Assembly (NCBI GenBank): GCA_934293575.1 | Contig: CAKQYU010000012.1 | Span: 1 to 64,000 of the forward strand | Source of the DNA: an uncultured Lachnospiraceae bacterium | GTDB taxonomy: Bacteria > Bacillota > Clostridia > Lachnospirales > Lachnospiraceae | Direction: 5' to 3' | DNA: 64,000 nt | Shown: piece after piece, positions 15,563 to 24,477 of the stretch | Layout: every line of letters starts with the position of its first letter | Position numbering within the stretch: the stretch's first letter is position 1 | Notes under the pieces: generated by a model | The model's input: only the letters and a program-made list of their open reading frames with translations | Databases searched by the model: none | What the model was told of the DNA's origin: nothing | Program-made: the position numbers and the translations under genes

Positions 15563-17224
15563 TTATTTTTCCATCCTTCCATCACAATCCTTTATCAGTT
15601 TTCCTGCCATATATCTGGAAACATTAAAGGTTCGCAGCGACATACTTTCGATTGCCTCCTTATTCCCTTGAAGATAATAATAGCCAAACCGTTTCTGTTC
15701 ATCCACTGTCATTTCATCTTCCGAATACGAATACCTACTGATTACAGGCTCCAACTGATCATATGCCGATAAATCATAATTTAAACTTTTCATGTAAGGT
15801 ATCACGGCAGGTGCTGCATCGGTATTCAATTGCTCAAGATAAAAATAATCATCATATTCCCTTCCAAGGAAAAATGGTCCGGAAAAGAAGTTTTCACCAT
15901 AATCCTGTTCTTCCGATTCACTCCATCCTTCTCCATCAATCCCCGGTGCATTAGCAAGGTTCACTCGAGCCACAATATAATCCGGATGACTGAATGACAG
16001 GGCAAGATACAAAAGTGTTATCGTTACAACTCCATAACGAAACAGTGGAAAAGATTCCCTGTAAATGGAAATCAGTACACCGATAAACAAAACGAATACT
16101 GCCACCAATGTCCAGATTACAAACACCCTCAAAATAGTCAGGTAATAATACCGGATATAAATAATCATACGCATCATACTGGAAGCACACATGACCAGTG
16201 TGCACAAAGACATAATCGTCATAACAACTTTTAAAACCTTACTGCTTCGGAAGAAACTCAAACAGATTAATACCAAAAACAAATTCAAAATACTGACCGT
16301 CAGCAGTTGGAAAAATCCTTCTCTTGCATAAGCTGCATAAGTATAACCTTCAGGCAGCTGCATTTTTCCCAAAAACAGAGCCCAAATCTGAATAGCGGAG
16401 AAAACGAGATACAAAACGGATAACAAAGACATCACGGTAATTGCCAAAACCGGCTCTCCCTTTCTTAAATCCCTGACTTCCTCTCTGATGCTGTGTTTAC
16501 AAAGATAAGCAGTCAACGTATAGGAAGCAAAGAATAAAAAGCATACCCTTACTGCCAGATTCAATATATCATCTAAATAAATTCCCCGCCACAGCGAATC
16601 CGTCAGATGCCAAAACAAGGCATCCGCAGAACTTAACAGACTGGTAGCAACCGCCAATATCGGAATTGCAATCAATACACCAAGTAGCGCATAAAGCACC
16701 TTTTTATTCAGTTTTCCTTTTTCTTTAAAATATGTAATCCCATCTGCGAATGGTCTGCCAAGCTGTCCAAAACTCATGGCCACTAACTGGCAGATACTGC
16801 CTGTGAATTTTAAAAGATTCCATTTTGCAGTATCAAAATACTGATTTAACAGCAGGCACATTACAAGCAAAAGAATTGCCAGTTTATTGAGATGAATGAT
16901 TACCCAGCTGTCGGTGCAGATTGTCGATACACCCAGTAACAAAATACTGATAATATAAAAAATATTTCGTTTCTTAAATGTTACCTTTAATTGAAACAAT
17001 GTTAAACCGAAATAAACCACGGTTGCCGCTAAAAAGAATAAAAATGCAATTCCGGCATCATTATGAATCATGCAAAAAGCATAAAATATCGCATAAATCA
17101 GTGTTGCCAATCCAAAGAAACCAAACTTTTCCCTCATACACTTTGTTTCCGGTGTTTCCGTCGGTTGTACCGGTTGCATTGGCTGCATCGGTTGTGCCGG
17201 TTGTGTTTGTAAATTATCCTGCAT
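15563..17224 (-). CDS. DUF4173 membrane protein
   Basis: A 553-residue protein: a proline/glutamine-rich cytoplasmic N-terminus (PAQPMQPMQPVQPTE), then about a dozen membrane helices. The DUF4173 core motif AYAREGFFQLLTVSILNL and a later RYYYLTILRVFVIW segment are recognisable, with a soluble C-terminus of about 110 residues. Function is unknown for the family. The ATG overlaps the stop of the XRE regulator by one base (TAATG), tying it to the XRE/DUF2975 set. Confidence 0.8.
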   Translation of the reverse strand: MQDNLQTQPAQPMQPMQPVQPTETPETKCMREKFGFFGLATLIYAIFYAFCMIHNDAGIAFLFFLAATVVYFGLTLFQLKVTFKKRNIFYIISILLLGVSTICTDSWVIIHLNKLAILLLVMCLLLNQYFDTAKWNLLKFTGSICQLVAMSFGQLGRPFADGITYFKEKGKLNKKVLYALLGVLIAIPILAVATSLLSSADALFWHLTDSLWRGIYLDDILNLAVRVCFLFFASYTLTAYLCKHSIREEVRDLRKGEPVLAITVMSLLSVLYLVFSAIQIWALFLGKMQLPEGYTYAAYAREGFFQLLTVSILNLFLVLICLSFFRSSKVLKVVMTIMSLCTLVMCASSMMRMIIYIRYYYLTILRVFVIWTLVAVFVLFIGVLISIYRESFPLFRYGVVTITLLYLALSFSHPDYIVARVNLANAPGIDGEGWSESEEQDYGENFFSGPFFLGREYDDYFYLEQLNTDAAPAVIPYMKSLNYDLSAYDQLEPVISRYSYSEDEMTVDEQKRFGYYYLQGNKEAIESMSLRTFNVSRYMAGKLIKDCDGRMEK

Positions 17225-17475
17225 TATTGTCCTCCCCCTTTTTCTTCCTTCCGATCATCTTCCGGATTCTGAGTTTTTTCATATTCTAAAATATCCCCCG
17301 GCTGGCAATCCAATGCCTCACAGATTGCCTCTAAAGTTGAAAAACGAATTGCCTTTGCTTTATTATTTTTTAAAATGGATAGATTTGCCTGGGTTAAATC
17401 AACCCGGTTTGCCAGCTCGGTCAAACCGATTTTGCGTTTTGCCATCATCACATCCAAATTTACAATGATTGCCAT
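17224..17475 (-). CDS. XRE/YozG-like helix-turn-helix regulator
   Basis: An 83-residue single-domain DNA-binding protein: MMAKRKIGLTELANRVDLTQ then LSILKNNKAKAIRFSTLEAI, ending CQPGDILEYE, the pattern of small YozG-type Cro/C1 regulators. These proteins regularly follow a DUF2975 membrane protein, as here. It is likely to bind the AT-rich inverted repeat before the operon (18058-18094). Confidence 0.9.
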   Translation of the reverse strand: MAIIVNLDVMMAKRKIGLTELANRVDLTQANLSILKNNKAKAIRFSTLEAICEALDCQPGDILEYEKTQNPEDDRKEEKGGGQ

Positions 17476-17518
17476 AATTTTTCCTCTTTTCTATATTTTA
17501 TCGGTCCTTTACCTTCCT

Positions 17519-18004
17519 TTAGATTGTCAGGTCATTTTCTTCCTTATAGCGGACCGCTTCCTCAAATACCATTGCCAGGACTTTACTGAACATTCCCGCA
17601 ATCAGAAATACCAGTATAATAACAAGCATGGAAACTGTCAGATAAACGACACAGCGGACAACACTCATAGCCGCGATAAAGAAACTGATATCTCCCATCC
17701 TGCGAAGACTTGCCACATTCTCAAGGACGAAACAATTTTCGTTAAGTACGGTACGAAACATTTTTCGTAATTCATTGAGCAGAAGCAATGCAAGAATTCC
17801 CATAATTGCAAAAATAACAACAACGGAAATATAATTCTGTCTCACATCCTCCAAATATCGTCCTATGTACTTCATACTAAACGGAAGACTCACCGTAACC
17901 AGAATCCCGCTGTAGAACATAAAATCCAACAGATATTTTGTTCCCTTTGTCAGACTAAGCTTACGTTCCCGTAATTCTTTTATCTCTTTTTTCTCCATAT
18001 CCAA
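17519..18004 (-). CDS. DUF2975 membrane protein
   Basis: A 161-residue protein with a charged N-terminus (EKKEIKELRERKLS) and four hydrophobic helices, as in the DUF2975 family that pairs with YozG-type regulators and may sequester or sense for them. AGAGG precedes both a TTG at 18004 and an ATG at 17998; the ATG has the better spacing (ten bases), so the first two residues are uncertain. It is the first gene of the DUF2975/XRE/DUF4173 operon. Confidence 0.82.
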   Translation of the reverse strand: MDMEKKEIKELRERKLSLTKGTKYLLDFMFYSGILVTVSLPFSMKYIGRYLEDVRQNYISVVVIFAIMGILALLLLNELRKMFRTVLNENCFVLENVASLRRMGDISFFIAAMSVVRCVVYLTVSMLVIILVFLIAGMFSKVLAMVFEEAVRYKEENDLTI

Positions 18005-18057
18005 ATTACCTCTTTTCTTTCTGATGGTATTACTTTATCACTCAAATATATGAATGT

Positions 18058-18094
18058 CAATATAAATTTATTGTTATTCGATAAATTTATATTG
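18058..18094. promoter_or_regulatory. Perfect 14-bp inverted repeat before the DUF2975 operon
   Basis: CAATATAAATTTAT and ATAAATTTATATTG are exact complements around a 9-base centre, 54 bases upstream of the DUF2975 start. No T tract follows, and the AT-rich symmetry fits an operator, probably for the XRE protein in the same operon. The rest of the gap 18005-18225 holds only this and the terminator. Confidence 0.6.
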
Positions 18095-18158
18095 CTTTTC
18101 ATTTGACTGATAGATAAAACGTCACATTGGCGCCATCGTCACTCATCACCCATCTCAC

Positions 18159-18202
18159 AAAAAAGGCTATTTGTGAGTAACTTTCACAAATAGCCTTTTT
18201 TT
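18159..18202. terminator. Bidirectional intrinsic terminator
   Basis: GGCTATTTGTGA and TCACAAATAGCC pair perfectly around a 7-base loop, flanked by A and T runs. On the minus strand it closes the LysR/chimera transcript. Confidence 0.85.
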
Positions 18203-18225
18203 CATAGTAACCTTTTTGCAATTGC

Positions 18226-18321
18226 TTAATCAGACTGTTTTCGATTCATCCAAATAAAAAATCCAATATTTAACAAAATTCCGAATATCGTCGCCACGGG
18301 TGCCGCAAATCCGATTTTGTA
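18226..18321 (-). pseudogene. C-terminal tail of a lost membrane transporter (probably MATE)
   Basis: Directly after the chimera's stop and in the same frame, the minus strand reads YKIGFAAPVATIFGILLNIG and ends FIWMNRKQSD and TAA. It is a last membrane helix with a basic tail, like the end of a MATE exporter; nothing else of the gene remains. Confidence 0.5.
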
Positions 18322-18714
18322 TTATTCAAAACGACCCTTCCTTTCACACATAATTTCGTATATTTTTTCAATTGTACGAATGGTACAATCCGCATCTGAA
18401 ATATCTCCTAACGATTCTGACAAACTGCCAAAAAATTGTCTGTTATATTTCTCGGATAATTCCTCTCCTGCATCCGTGATTGTAATATACATAATACGTC
18501 CGTTTTCCTCCGATGCAATCTTTTTCAGATACCCCTCCTTGGAAAGACTGATTCCTTTATTCGTCCGGTTAAAAATAACAATATTCATTTCCTTTTCCAA
18601 TTCACGAATTGCGTTTGTAAGACTTGGCTGTGAAATATATAACCGGTTTGCTGCTTCCGTAATTGTTCCCGTTTCTGCCACTGTCACGATATATTTTAAT
18701 TGCTGGAGTGTCAT
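18322..18714 (-). CDS. LysR-MarR chimeric protein
   Basis: The 130 residues combine two families. Residues 1 to about 60 are a LysR helix-turn-helix (LQQLKYIVTVAETGTITEAA, then SQPSLTNAIRELEKEM and NKGISLSKEG). From there the protein reads YLKKIASEENGRIMYITITD and AGEELSEKYN, the wing and dimerisation helices of a MarR regulator. The join falls on a short shared KEG/KGY stretch, pointing to a deletion by microhomology. No effector domain remains. It lies four bases after the LysR stop and may be a broken gene or a new small regulator. Confidence 0.65.
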   Translation of the reverse strand: MTLQQLKYIVTVAETGTITEAANRLYISQPSLTNAIRELEKEMNIVIFNRTNKGISLSKEGYLKKIASEENGRIMYITITDAGEELSEKYNRQFFGSLSESLGDISDADCTIRTIEKIYEIMCERKGRFE

Positions 18715-18718
18715 TTTC

Positions 18719-19621
18719 TTATCTGTCCTCCTGTTTATCTTCCATTAAAATTTTCTTTAATTTTTGTGCCGCCACACCCATTGGTCTTTTTACATCATAA
18801 ATCATACAAACCTTCCGTTCCGGAATTTTGTCTTTTAAAGGGATTTGAATAATCCTGTGTTCTCCAATCTCTCTTTTTGCCATCGGTTCCGGAAGAAATC
18901 CCAATCCTAATTCATGCTTAACCAATGCAAGAATCTGGTCTGTCGTAGCAACCTCTGTATCCGGTTTCAATTCCACACCCTTTGTTCCAAAAATCTGATT
19001 ATAAAACTGGTATGTCATCGTTTCTTTTCCCAGACAAATAAATGGATACGTTTGAATTTTCTCCAACCCGATTCTTTTTGTTGCCAATCCTTTAAACGTT
19101 TTTCCACCTACTAACACTTCCCGAAAAGTTTCCAATTCTACCTCTTTCAATGGCTCAGATACTTTTGTTGGTGTTGTTACCACTGCAAAATCAACTTCAC
19201 CGCTTTTGACCGATTGTACAGCCTGCGGGGTAGAATGATTATACAATTTAATCCGAATTCCCGGATATTCCATATGAAACCGTTTCAGTTTATCCAGTAA
19301 ATAAATACCAAGCGCAGTCTCACTGGCACCGATAACAATACTTCCATGCTCCAACTTAGCACTCTCCGTCATCTCATCCTCCGCCATTTGAAGCAACGAT
19401 ATTGCCGCGGCAACTCTTGTGTATAAACGTTCTCCCTCCGGTGTCAGACGTACCCCTCGATTTGTTCGGATAAACAATGTACATTGTGTCGCGCTTTCCA
19501 GACAATTCATCGCCCTTGTAACATTGGGCTGACTACTGCCTAATGCATGTGCTGCCTTTGTAAAGTTACGATACTTTGCCACATAATAAAACACTCTGTA
19601 ATACTCAAAATTTATATTCAT
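18719..19621 (-). CDS. LysR family transcriptional regulator
   Basis: A 300-residue LysR regulator: winged helix with FYYVAKYRNFTKAAHALGSS and QPNVTRAMNCLE, then a periplasmic-binding-like effector domain (IVIGASETALGIYLLDKL; ATTDQILALVKHELGLGFLP). The frame is open to 19657, but AGGAG before the ATG at 19619-19621 decides the start. It is divergent from pyrB-thrE and 120 bases away, so that operon is the likely target. It resembles the LysR at 24478-25359 throughout. Confidence 0.92.
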   Translation of the reverse strand: MNINFEYYRVFYYVAKYRNFTKAAHALGSSQPNVTRAMNCLESATQCTLFIRTNRGVRLTPEGERLYTRVAAAISLLQMAEDEMTESAKLEHGSIVIGASETALGIYLLDKLKRFHMEYPGIRIKLYNHSTPQAVQSVKSGEVDFAVVTTPTKVSEPLKEVELETFREVLVGGKTFKGLATKRIGLEKIQTYPFICLGKETMTYQFYNQIFGTKGVELKPDTEVATTDQILALVKHELGLGFLPEPMAKREIGEHRIIQIPLKDKIPERKVCMIYDVKRPMGVAAQKLKKILMEDKQEDR

Positions 19622-19741
19622 ATACCGCTCTCCTGATATATCAAAAGCTGATATCAACTATATCAATAATAGTTTTTACACATTTCTAACTACTCAGTAT
19701 AATAGACTCGGCAAAAAAAAGCAATGAAAAGGAGACAAACC

Positions 19742-20686
19742 ATGAGACACCTAATTAATCCACAGGATTTTACAAAAGAGGAAAGCACACGGATTTTAAA
19801 TCTGGCAGATTGTATATCAGCAAATAAGCCTGCATATTCTCATGTTGCTACCGGAAAAAAACTTGCAACACTTTTTTACGAACCCAGTACCAGAACACGA
19901 CTTTCCTTTGAATCCGCCATGCTAAGTTTGGGCGGTCAGACCTTAGGTTTTTCCAGTGCCGATCAATCCAGTGCAACCAAAGGAGAAACGATTGCTGATA
20001 CATCCCGTGTAGTAAGCTGCTATGCTGATATCATTGCCATGCGTCATCCAAAAGAAGGTGCTCCATTTCAAGCCTCCCTATATTCGAAAGTACCAATTAT
20101 AAATGCCGGTGACGGAAGTCACAATCATCCAACCCAAACATTGATTGATATGCTGACAATCCGTCAAAAAGTTAAACGATTAGAGCATTTAACGATTGGT
20201 TTTTGTGGTGATTTAAAATTTGGACGTACCGTTCATTCACTTGTTAATGCCCTTGTCCAATATCCGGATAATACATTTTATTTTATTTCTCCCGAGGAAC
20301 TGAAAGTACCAAATTATCTGATAAAGGACACTTTAAAACCGGCAAATACAAAATATTATGAAGTAACCAATCTGGAAAATACCCTTCCAAAATTAGATGT
20401 ATTATATATGACACGGGTACAGAAAGAACGTTTTTTCAACGAAGAAGATTATATCCGTCTAAAAGGGAGCTATATATTGACCGAAGAAAAGCTTAAGCTT
20501 GCCTCTTCAGATATGCCGATTTTACATCCCCTTCCAAGAGTTGATGAAATTGCTCTTGAAGTAGATAACGATAAAAGAGCTGCTTATTTTGATCAGGTTC
20601 AAAACGGAGTCTATATCAGAATGGCAATAATTATGGCCTTATTGGATATACCGGATCCATTAACAGGAAAGAGGGTATTATCATGA
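19742..20686 (+). CDS. pyrB: Aspartate carbamoyltransferase catalytic chain
   Basis: The 314-residue enzyme joins carbamoyl phosphate and aspartate, the first committed step of pyrimidine synthesis. The carbamoyl phosphate site is FYEPSTRTRLSFE, the second half of the site ADQSSATKGET, then GDGSHNHPTQTLIDM and the aspartate-binding HPLPRVDEI. AAGGAG six bases before the ATG at 19742-19744 sets the start over the ATG at 19724. No pyrI or other pyr gene is adjacent; instead a ThrE-type exporter overlaps the stop by four bases, and a LysR gene is divergent. Confidence 0.95.
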   Translation: MRHLINPQDFTKEESTRILNLADCISANKPAYSHVATGKKLATLFYEPSTRTRLSFESAMLSLGGQTLGFSSADQSSATKGETIADTSRVVSCYADIIAMRHPKEGAPFQASLYSKVPIINAGDGSHNHPTQTLIDMLTIRQKVKRLEHLTIGFCGDLKFGRTVHSLVNALVQYPDNTFYFISPEELKVPNYLIKDTLKPANTKYYEVTNLENTLPKLDVLYMTRVQKERFFNEEDYIRLKGSYILTEEKLKLASSDMPILHPLPRVDEIALEVDNDKRAAYFDQVQNGVYIRMAIIMALLDIPDPLTGKRVLS

Positions 20687-22053
20687 AAAATAACAAAAAC
20701 GGAAGACAACATCCAAATGCAGTCAGCAATCAAACAATTACAAAAAGAAACCACATGAAAATACATTGGCATGAGTACAGTGATACAACCAGTCAAACAC
20801 CTATCAGTAAAGCTTGTCTGGCGGAAAAAGCATCCGTCATAGGAAGACTCGGTATTATGATGCTTTCATGTGGAACCGGAGCATGGCGTGTCCGCAGTTC
20901 CATGAATGAATTGTCCGAACTTATGCATATAACTTGTACTGTAGACATCGGTTTAATGTCAATCAACTATACCTGTTTGGATGGAAACAATAGCTTTAGC
21001 CAATCCCTTTGCCTGACCAATACCGGTGTGAATACTTCCCAGCTAAACCGATTAGAAAATTTTGTGTCCGATTTTAAAACAAAACATATTACACAAAGTT
21101 GTGATGTTATACACTCAGAATTGGATGAAATAGAAAGAATCCATGGATTATACTCCCCTCTTGCACTTGCACTCTCTGCAGCACTAGCCTGCAGTGCATT
21201 TACCTTTCTTCTTGGAGGTGGTATTGTTGAAATGTTATGTGCATTTGTAGGAGCCGGAATCGGAAATTATGTAAGATGCCAGCTTTCCAGACACCATCTG
21301 ACTTTATTTTTATGTATTACATCTTCTGTGACCATTTCCTGTCTTACTTATACTCTCCTGTTAAAAATACTGGAAATTATTTTCTCCGTAAATCTGCTCC
21401 ACGAAGCCGGCTATATTTGTTCTATGCTTTTCATTATTCCGGGATTTCCTTTTATTACCAGCGGAATCGACCTTGCAAAACTGGACATGCGTTCCGGCAC
21501 GGAACGACTTATTTATTCAATGCTCATTATAACAGTTGCAACCATGACTGCATGGATTCTTGCAATATTTCTTGGATTAAAACCGGTTTCCTTTTTACCC
21601 ATTCATCTGGCGTTATGGCAATGGATTTTTCTTCGCCTATTAAGTAGTTTTTTAGGTGTATTCGGATTTTCCATTATGTTTAACAGCCCGATTCCGCTTG
21701 CCATATCCGCAGGAATCATCGGAGCAATTTCAAATACAATCCGTTTGGAATTCATCGATATTTTTTCTCTGCCTCCAGCCGTTTGTGCATTTTTAGGTGC
21801 CTTTCTTGCCGGGATTCTGGCATCTTTATTAAAAGGCAAATCCGGATATCCAAGAATATCCATTACCGTTCCTTCTATCGTCATTATGGTTCCCGGTTTA
21901 TATCTATATAAAGGATTTTATAATCTTGGCATAATGAACTTAACAAGTGCCGCTTCATGGCTTGCATCTGCTCTGCTTATTATCCTGGCACTTCCTCTGG
22001 GTCTCATTTTTGCACGGATTATCACAGATAAAACCTTCAGATATTGTACCTGA
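20683..22053 (+). CDS. ThrE-family threonine/serine exporter
   Basis: A 456-residue fused exporter of the ThrE family. A soluble N-terminal domain (residues about 40-160, with GRLGIMMLSCGTGAWRVRSS and ending ELDEIERIHGLYSP) precedes two membrane blocks of about five helices each, the second with VPSIVIMVPGLYLYKGFY. The family exports threonine and serine in actinobacteria; here the substrate may be another amino acid or intermediate. It is translationally coupled to pyrB by an ATGA overlap, an unusual partner. Confidence 0.88.
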   Translation: MKNNKNGRQHPNAVSNQTITKRNHMKIHWHEYSDTTSQTPISKACLAEKASVIGRLGIMMLSCGTGAWRVRSSMNELSELMHITCTVDIGLMSINYTCLDGNNSFSQSLCLTNTGVNTSQLNRLENFVSDFKTKHITQSCDVIHSELDEIERIHGLYSPLALALSAALACSAFTFLLGGGIVEMLCAFVGAGIGNYVRCQLSRHHLTLFLCITSSVTISCLTYTLLLKILEIIFSVNLLHEAGYICSMLFIIPGFPFITSGIDLAKLDMRSGTERLIYSMLIITVATMTAWILAIFLGLKPVSFLPIHLALWQWIFLRLLSSFLGVFGFSIMFNSPIPLAISAGIIGAISNTIRLEFIDIFSLPPAVCAFLGAFLAGILASLLKGKSGYPRISITVPSIVIMVPGLYLYKGFYNLGIMNLTSAASWLASALLIILALPLGLIFARIITDKTFRYCT

Positions 22054-22273
22054 TATCCTTCCGCCTGTTTATCATTATATACGCAATCACACAGATTATA
22101 ATGGATAGGAAAGACCCCATAACAGTTGTAATTCCCATTGGAAATAATGTTGCCGGGAATAACTTCGAAGCCAGATAAGCGCCCGGCACACGCACCAGCG
22201 AAATGGATATGATATTGTGTAAAAATGACAATACATTTTTCACCACACTACCTGTTGTAAGATTTCTTTCCAT
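22037..22273 (-). pseudogene. MATE exporter with its middle deleted
   Basis: The N-terminus MERNLTTGSVVKNVLSF is that of a MATE multidrug exporter, but after 17 residues the frame jumps to a C-terminal part (ISISLVRVPGAYLASKLFPA, then LSIIICVIAYIMINRRKD). About 370 residues are missing. Its start overlaps the end of the neighbouring MATE remnant, indicating former tandem genes. Confidence 0.75.
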
Positions 22274-22866
22274 TTTTTATTTCCTCTTTTTGTAAAATCA
22301 TTCCAACGATGTCCGCTAATATCCATCCAATCGGAATTGACCACCAGATTGCCTGTACCCCCAACGCAGTATTCGGTGCAAGCAGATAAGACAGAACTAC
22401 TCTTGTTACTTCCTTCAATCCTTAAATACTTCACACCGGCTTCTATAATGGATGTTTCCGTCGAATCCACAAACAATTTCATAAGACCTTTTGCCGTCAG
22501 AAAAATAAAAACCGATACGACCACACAAAAGACCACTGATACACAGGTTGCAAGCTTTGTTCCCTTTTTAATCCGTTCCCTCTTTTGGGCGCCGTAATTT
22601 TGAGATATAAATAACGAATATGCATTTCCAAATTCCTGTGCAGGCATATAGGCAAGTGTATCAATCTTTACCGCCGCCGCAAATGCCGCCATTACAACCG
22701 CACCGAAACTATTTACCAGACCTTGAATCTTCAAAATTCCAAAGTTCATTACCGATTGCTGCAATCCGGTAAACACATCATTTCTGATAATCTCGCCAAG
22801 CCGGTTCCACCGTAAGGGTTCTCCCAATCTCAAATAAGAACCTTCCGTTAAATTCCTGTTTTTCAT
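22248..22866 (-). pseudogene. Truncated and frameshifted MATE exporter
   Basis: The frame begins in the middle of a MATE protein (LGEIIRNDVFTGLQQSVMNF; AAVKIDTLAYMPAQEFGNAY; NYGAQKRERIKKGTK). After KYLRIEG about 50 residues are missing, and the end continues in another frame as EVTRVVLSYLLAPNTALG and QAIWWSIPIGWILADIVGM to a stop at 22248. The N-terminal half, an internal part and the frame are lost. Confidence 0.8.
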
Positions 22867-22994
22867 TTCATCCGTACCATCCCCGTACTATTCCGATATC
22901 CGCATCTATCGGGCAGATTACTCTCTTAGCTTATATCTTTATAAACACATCCTCTATCATATATCAATTATCCGTTAATTTCTATATTTCCCAC

Positions 22995-23025
22995 AAAAAA
23001 ATCCGGCAGGCAATTGCCTACCGGA
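22995..23025 (-). terminator. Terminator of the rubrerythrin gene
   Basis: On the minus strand TCCGGTAGGC pairs with GCCTGCCGGA around AATT, followed by seven T. Confidence 0.9.
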
Positions 23026-23043
23026 AGAAAAACAAATTTTATT

Positions 23044-23586
23044 TTAATAATTTTCCTCATGAACTTCAAAGTAACTTTGTGGATGATTACATACCGGACA
23101 TACCTCAGGTGCCTTGGTTCCTACTACAATATGTCCACAGTTACGGCATTCCCAAACCTTTACTTCACTCTTTTCAAATACCTGTGCAGTCTCAATGTTC
23201 TTTAACAATGCACGATATCTTTCCTCATGCTGTTTCTCAATTGCACCAACTGCTCTGAATTTTGCTGCCAATGCAGGGAAGCCTTCCTCCTCTGCGGTCT
23301 TTGCAAAATCCTCATACATATCTGTCCACTCAAAGTTTTCGCCTTCTGCGGCTGCTGCAAGATTTGCCTTTGTATCACCGATACCTGCCAATTCCTTAAA
23401 CCACATCTTTGCATGTTCTTTCTCATTATCGGCAGTCTTTAAGAAAATGGCTGCCATCTGCTCATAGCCTTCCTTCTTTGCTACGGAAGCGAAATAAGTG
23501 TACTTATTCCGTGCCTGTGATTCTCCTGCAAATGCCTCCTGTAAATTTTTCTCTGTCTGTGTTCCTGCATATTTGTTCTCAGCCAT
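23044..23586 (-). CDS. Rubrerythrin
   Basis: A 180-residue cytosolic peroxidase that reduces hydrogen peroxide in anaerobes. A four-helix di-iron domain carries EAFAGESQARNKY and DNEKEHAKMW in the first half and AEEEGF plus EKQHEERY in the second; the C-terminal rubredoxin domain binds iron through CRNCG and CPVCNHP. AAGGAGG precedes the ATG. It has its own promoter and terminator, so it is a single-gene unit. The symbol rbr is customary. Confidence 0.97.
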   Translation of the reverse strand: MAENKYAGTQTEKNLQEAFAGESQARNKYTYFASVAKKEGYEQMAAIFLKTADNEKEHAKMWFKELAGIGDTKANLAAAAEGENFEWTDMYEDFAKTAEEEGFPALAAKFRAVGAIEKQHEERYRALLKNIETAQVFEKSEVKVWECRNCGHIVVGTKAPEVCPVCNHPQSYFEVHEENY

Positions 23587-23670
23587 GTTGAATTCCTCCT
23601 TAAATAAATTAAATATCTTTGAAATTTCCTTTTTTTAATTTGTATGCCATAGGAATATTTCCTTATTAGG

Positions 23671-23699
23671 ATTATATACCAATAAGATATTTTTTGCAA
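23671..23699 (-). promoter_or_regulatory. Rubrerythrin promoter with possible operator
   Basis: TTGCAA (23694-23699) and TATAAT (23671-23676) on the minus strand, 17 bases apart. An imperfect inverted repeat TTATTGG...CCTAATAA surrounds the -10, a plausible site for a peroxide-responsive repressor such as PerR, although it does not match the PerR box closely. Confidence 0.7.
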
Positions 23700-23704
23700 G
23701 CATT

Positions 23705-24277
23705 TTATAAACAAAATTGTTCTCTTACTTCATCAAACCGTTTTGTTGCTCCCATATGCTCATCTACCTCCCTGATTTGCTTTGTCATTGTTATCGTATC
23801 ATACCACCGATGAAATTTATAACCGGATTTTTTTATTCTTCCCGCCAGAAGATATCCCATTTTTTCATGAAAATGCATACTGTTGTAAACCTTTTCATCC
23901 GCATTGATTCCCGGTGGCGTAATCAGCGCAATCAGATTGACAAATCCTTGTTCGGTTAAGATTTCTTCTAATTTTGTATATAATACCTGTCCTATTTTAT
24001 TTCCACGTCTGTCCGGATTTAAATAAATCGTCATTTCCGCATTCCATCCATAAGCAGGTCTTTCATGATACGCACTTGCATATGCATATCCCAAAATCCC
24101 AGTCTCATCCTCTGCAATCAGATATGGATATTTTTTCGTAATCTGACAAATCCGGTTCTGAAATTCCTCAACCGATGGCACTTCATACTCATAAGTAATT
24201 GCCGTATTTTCCACATAATAACCGTAAATCTTTAACAAATCTTTCGCATCTTCCACCGTTGCTACACGTATTTTCAT
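23705..24277 (-). CDS. GNAT N-acetyltransferase
   Basis: A 190-residue acetyl-CoA-dependent acetyltransferase of the phosphinothricin-acetyltransferase-like branch. It starts MKIRVATVEDAKDLLKIYGYY, has the acceptor-side ITYEYEVPSVEEF and the acetyl-CoA motif DRRGNKIGQVLYTKLEEIL. A TTG lies just before, but GGAG spacing favours the ATG at 24275-24277. The substrate is unknown. Confidence 0.88.
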   Translation of the reverse strand: MKIRVATVEDAKDLLKIYGYYVENTAITYEYEVPSVEEFQNRICQITKKYPYLIAEDETGILGYAYASAYHERPAYGWNAEMTIYLNPDRRGNKIGQVLYTKLEEILTEQGFVNLIALITPPGINADEKVYNSMHFHEKMGYLLAGRIKKSGYKFHRWYDTITMTKQIREVDEHMGATKRFDEVREQFCL

Positions 24278-24477
24278 CAAAAAGCTCCTTCTGTTATTTA
24301 TATCCTATTTTGCTTCTGTATCTTTTTCATCATCCTCTCTTTAACATTTACCAGTTATTATAATTCGTCCATTTTCCTGCGTCAATCTAGGAATGCCTCA
24401 TCCCCTCTCTTGATAAATTCCGAATAGGATGATATTTTACAAAAGCGAGATATATCTCATTTACATGAAGAAACGTC

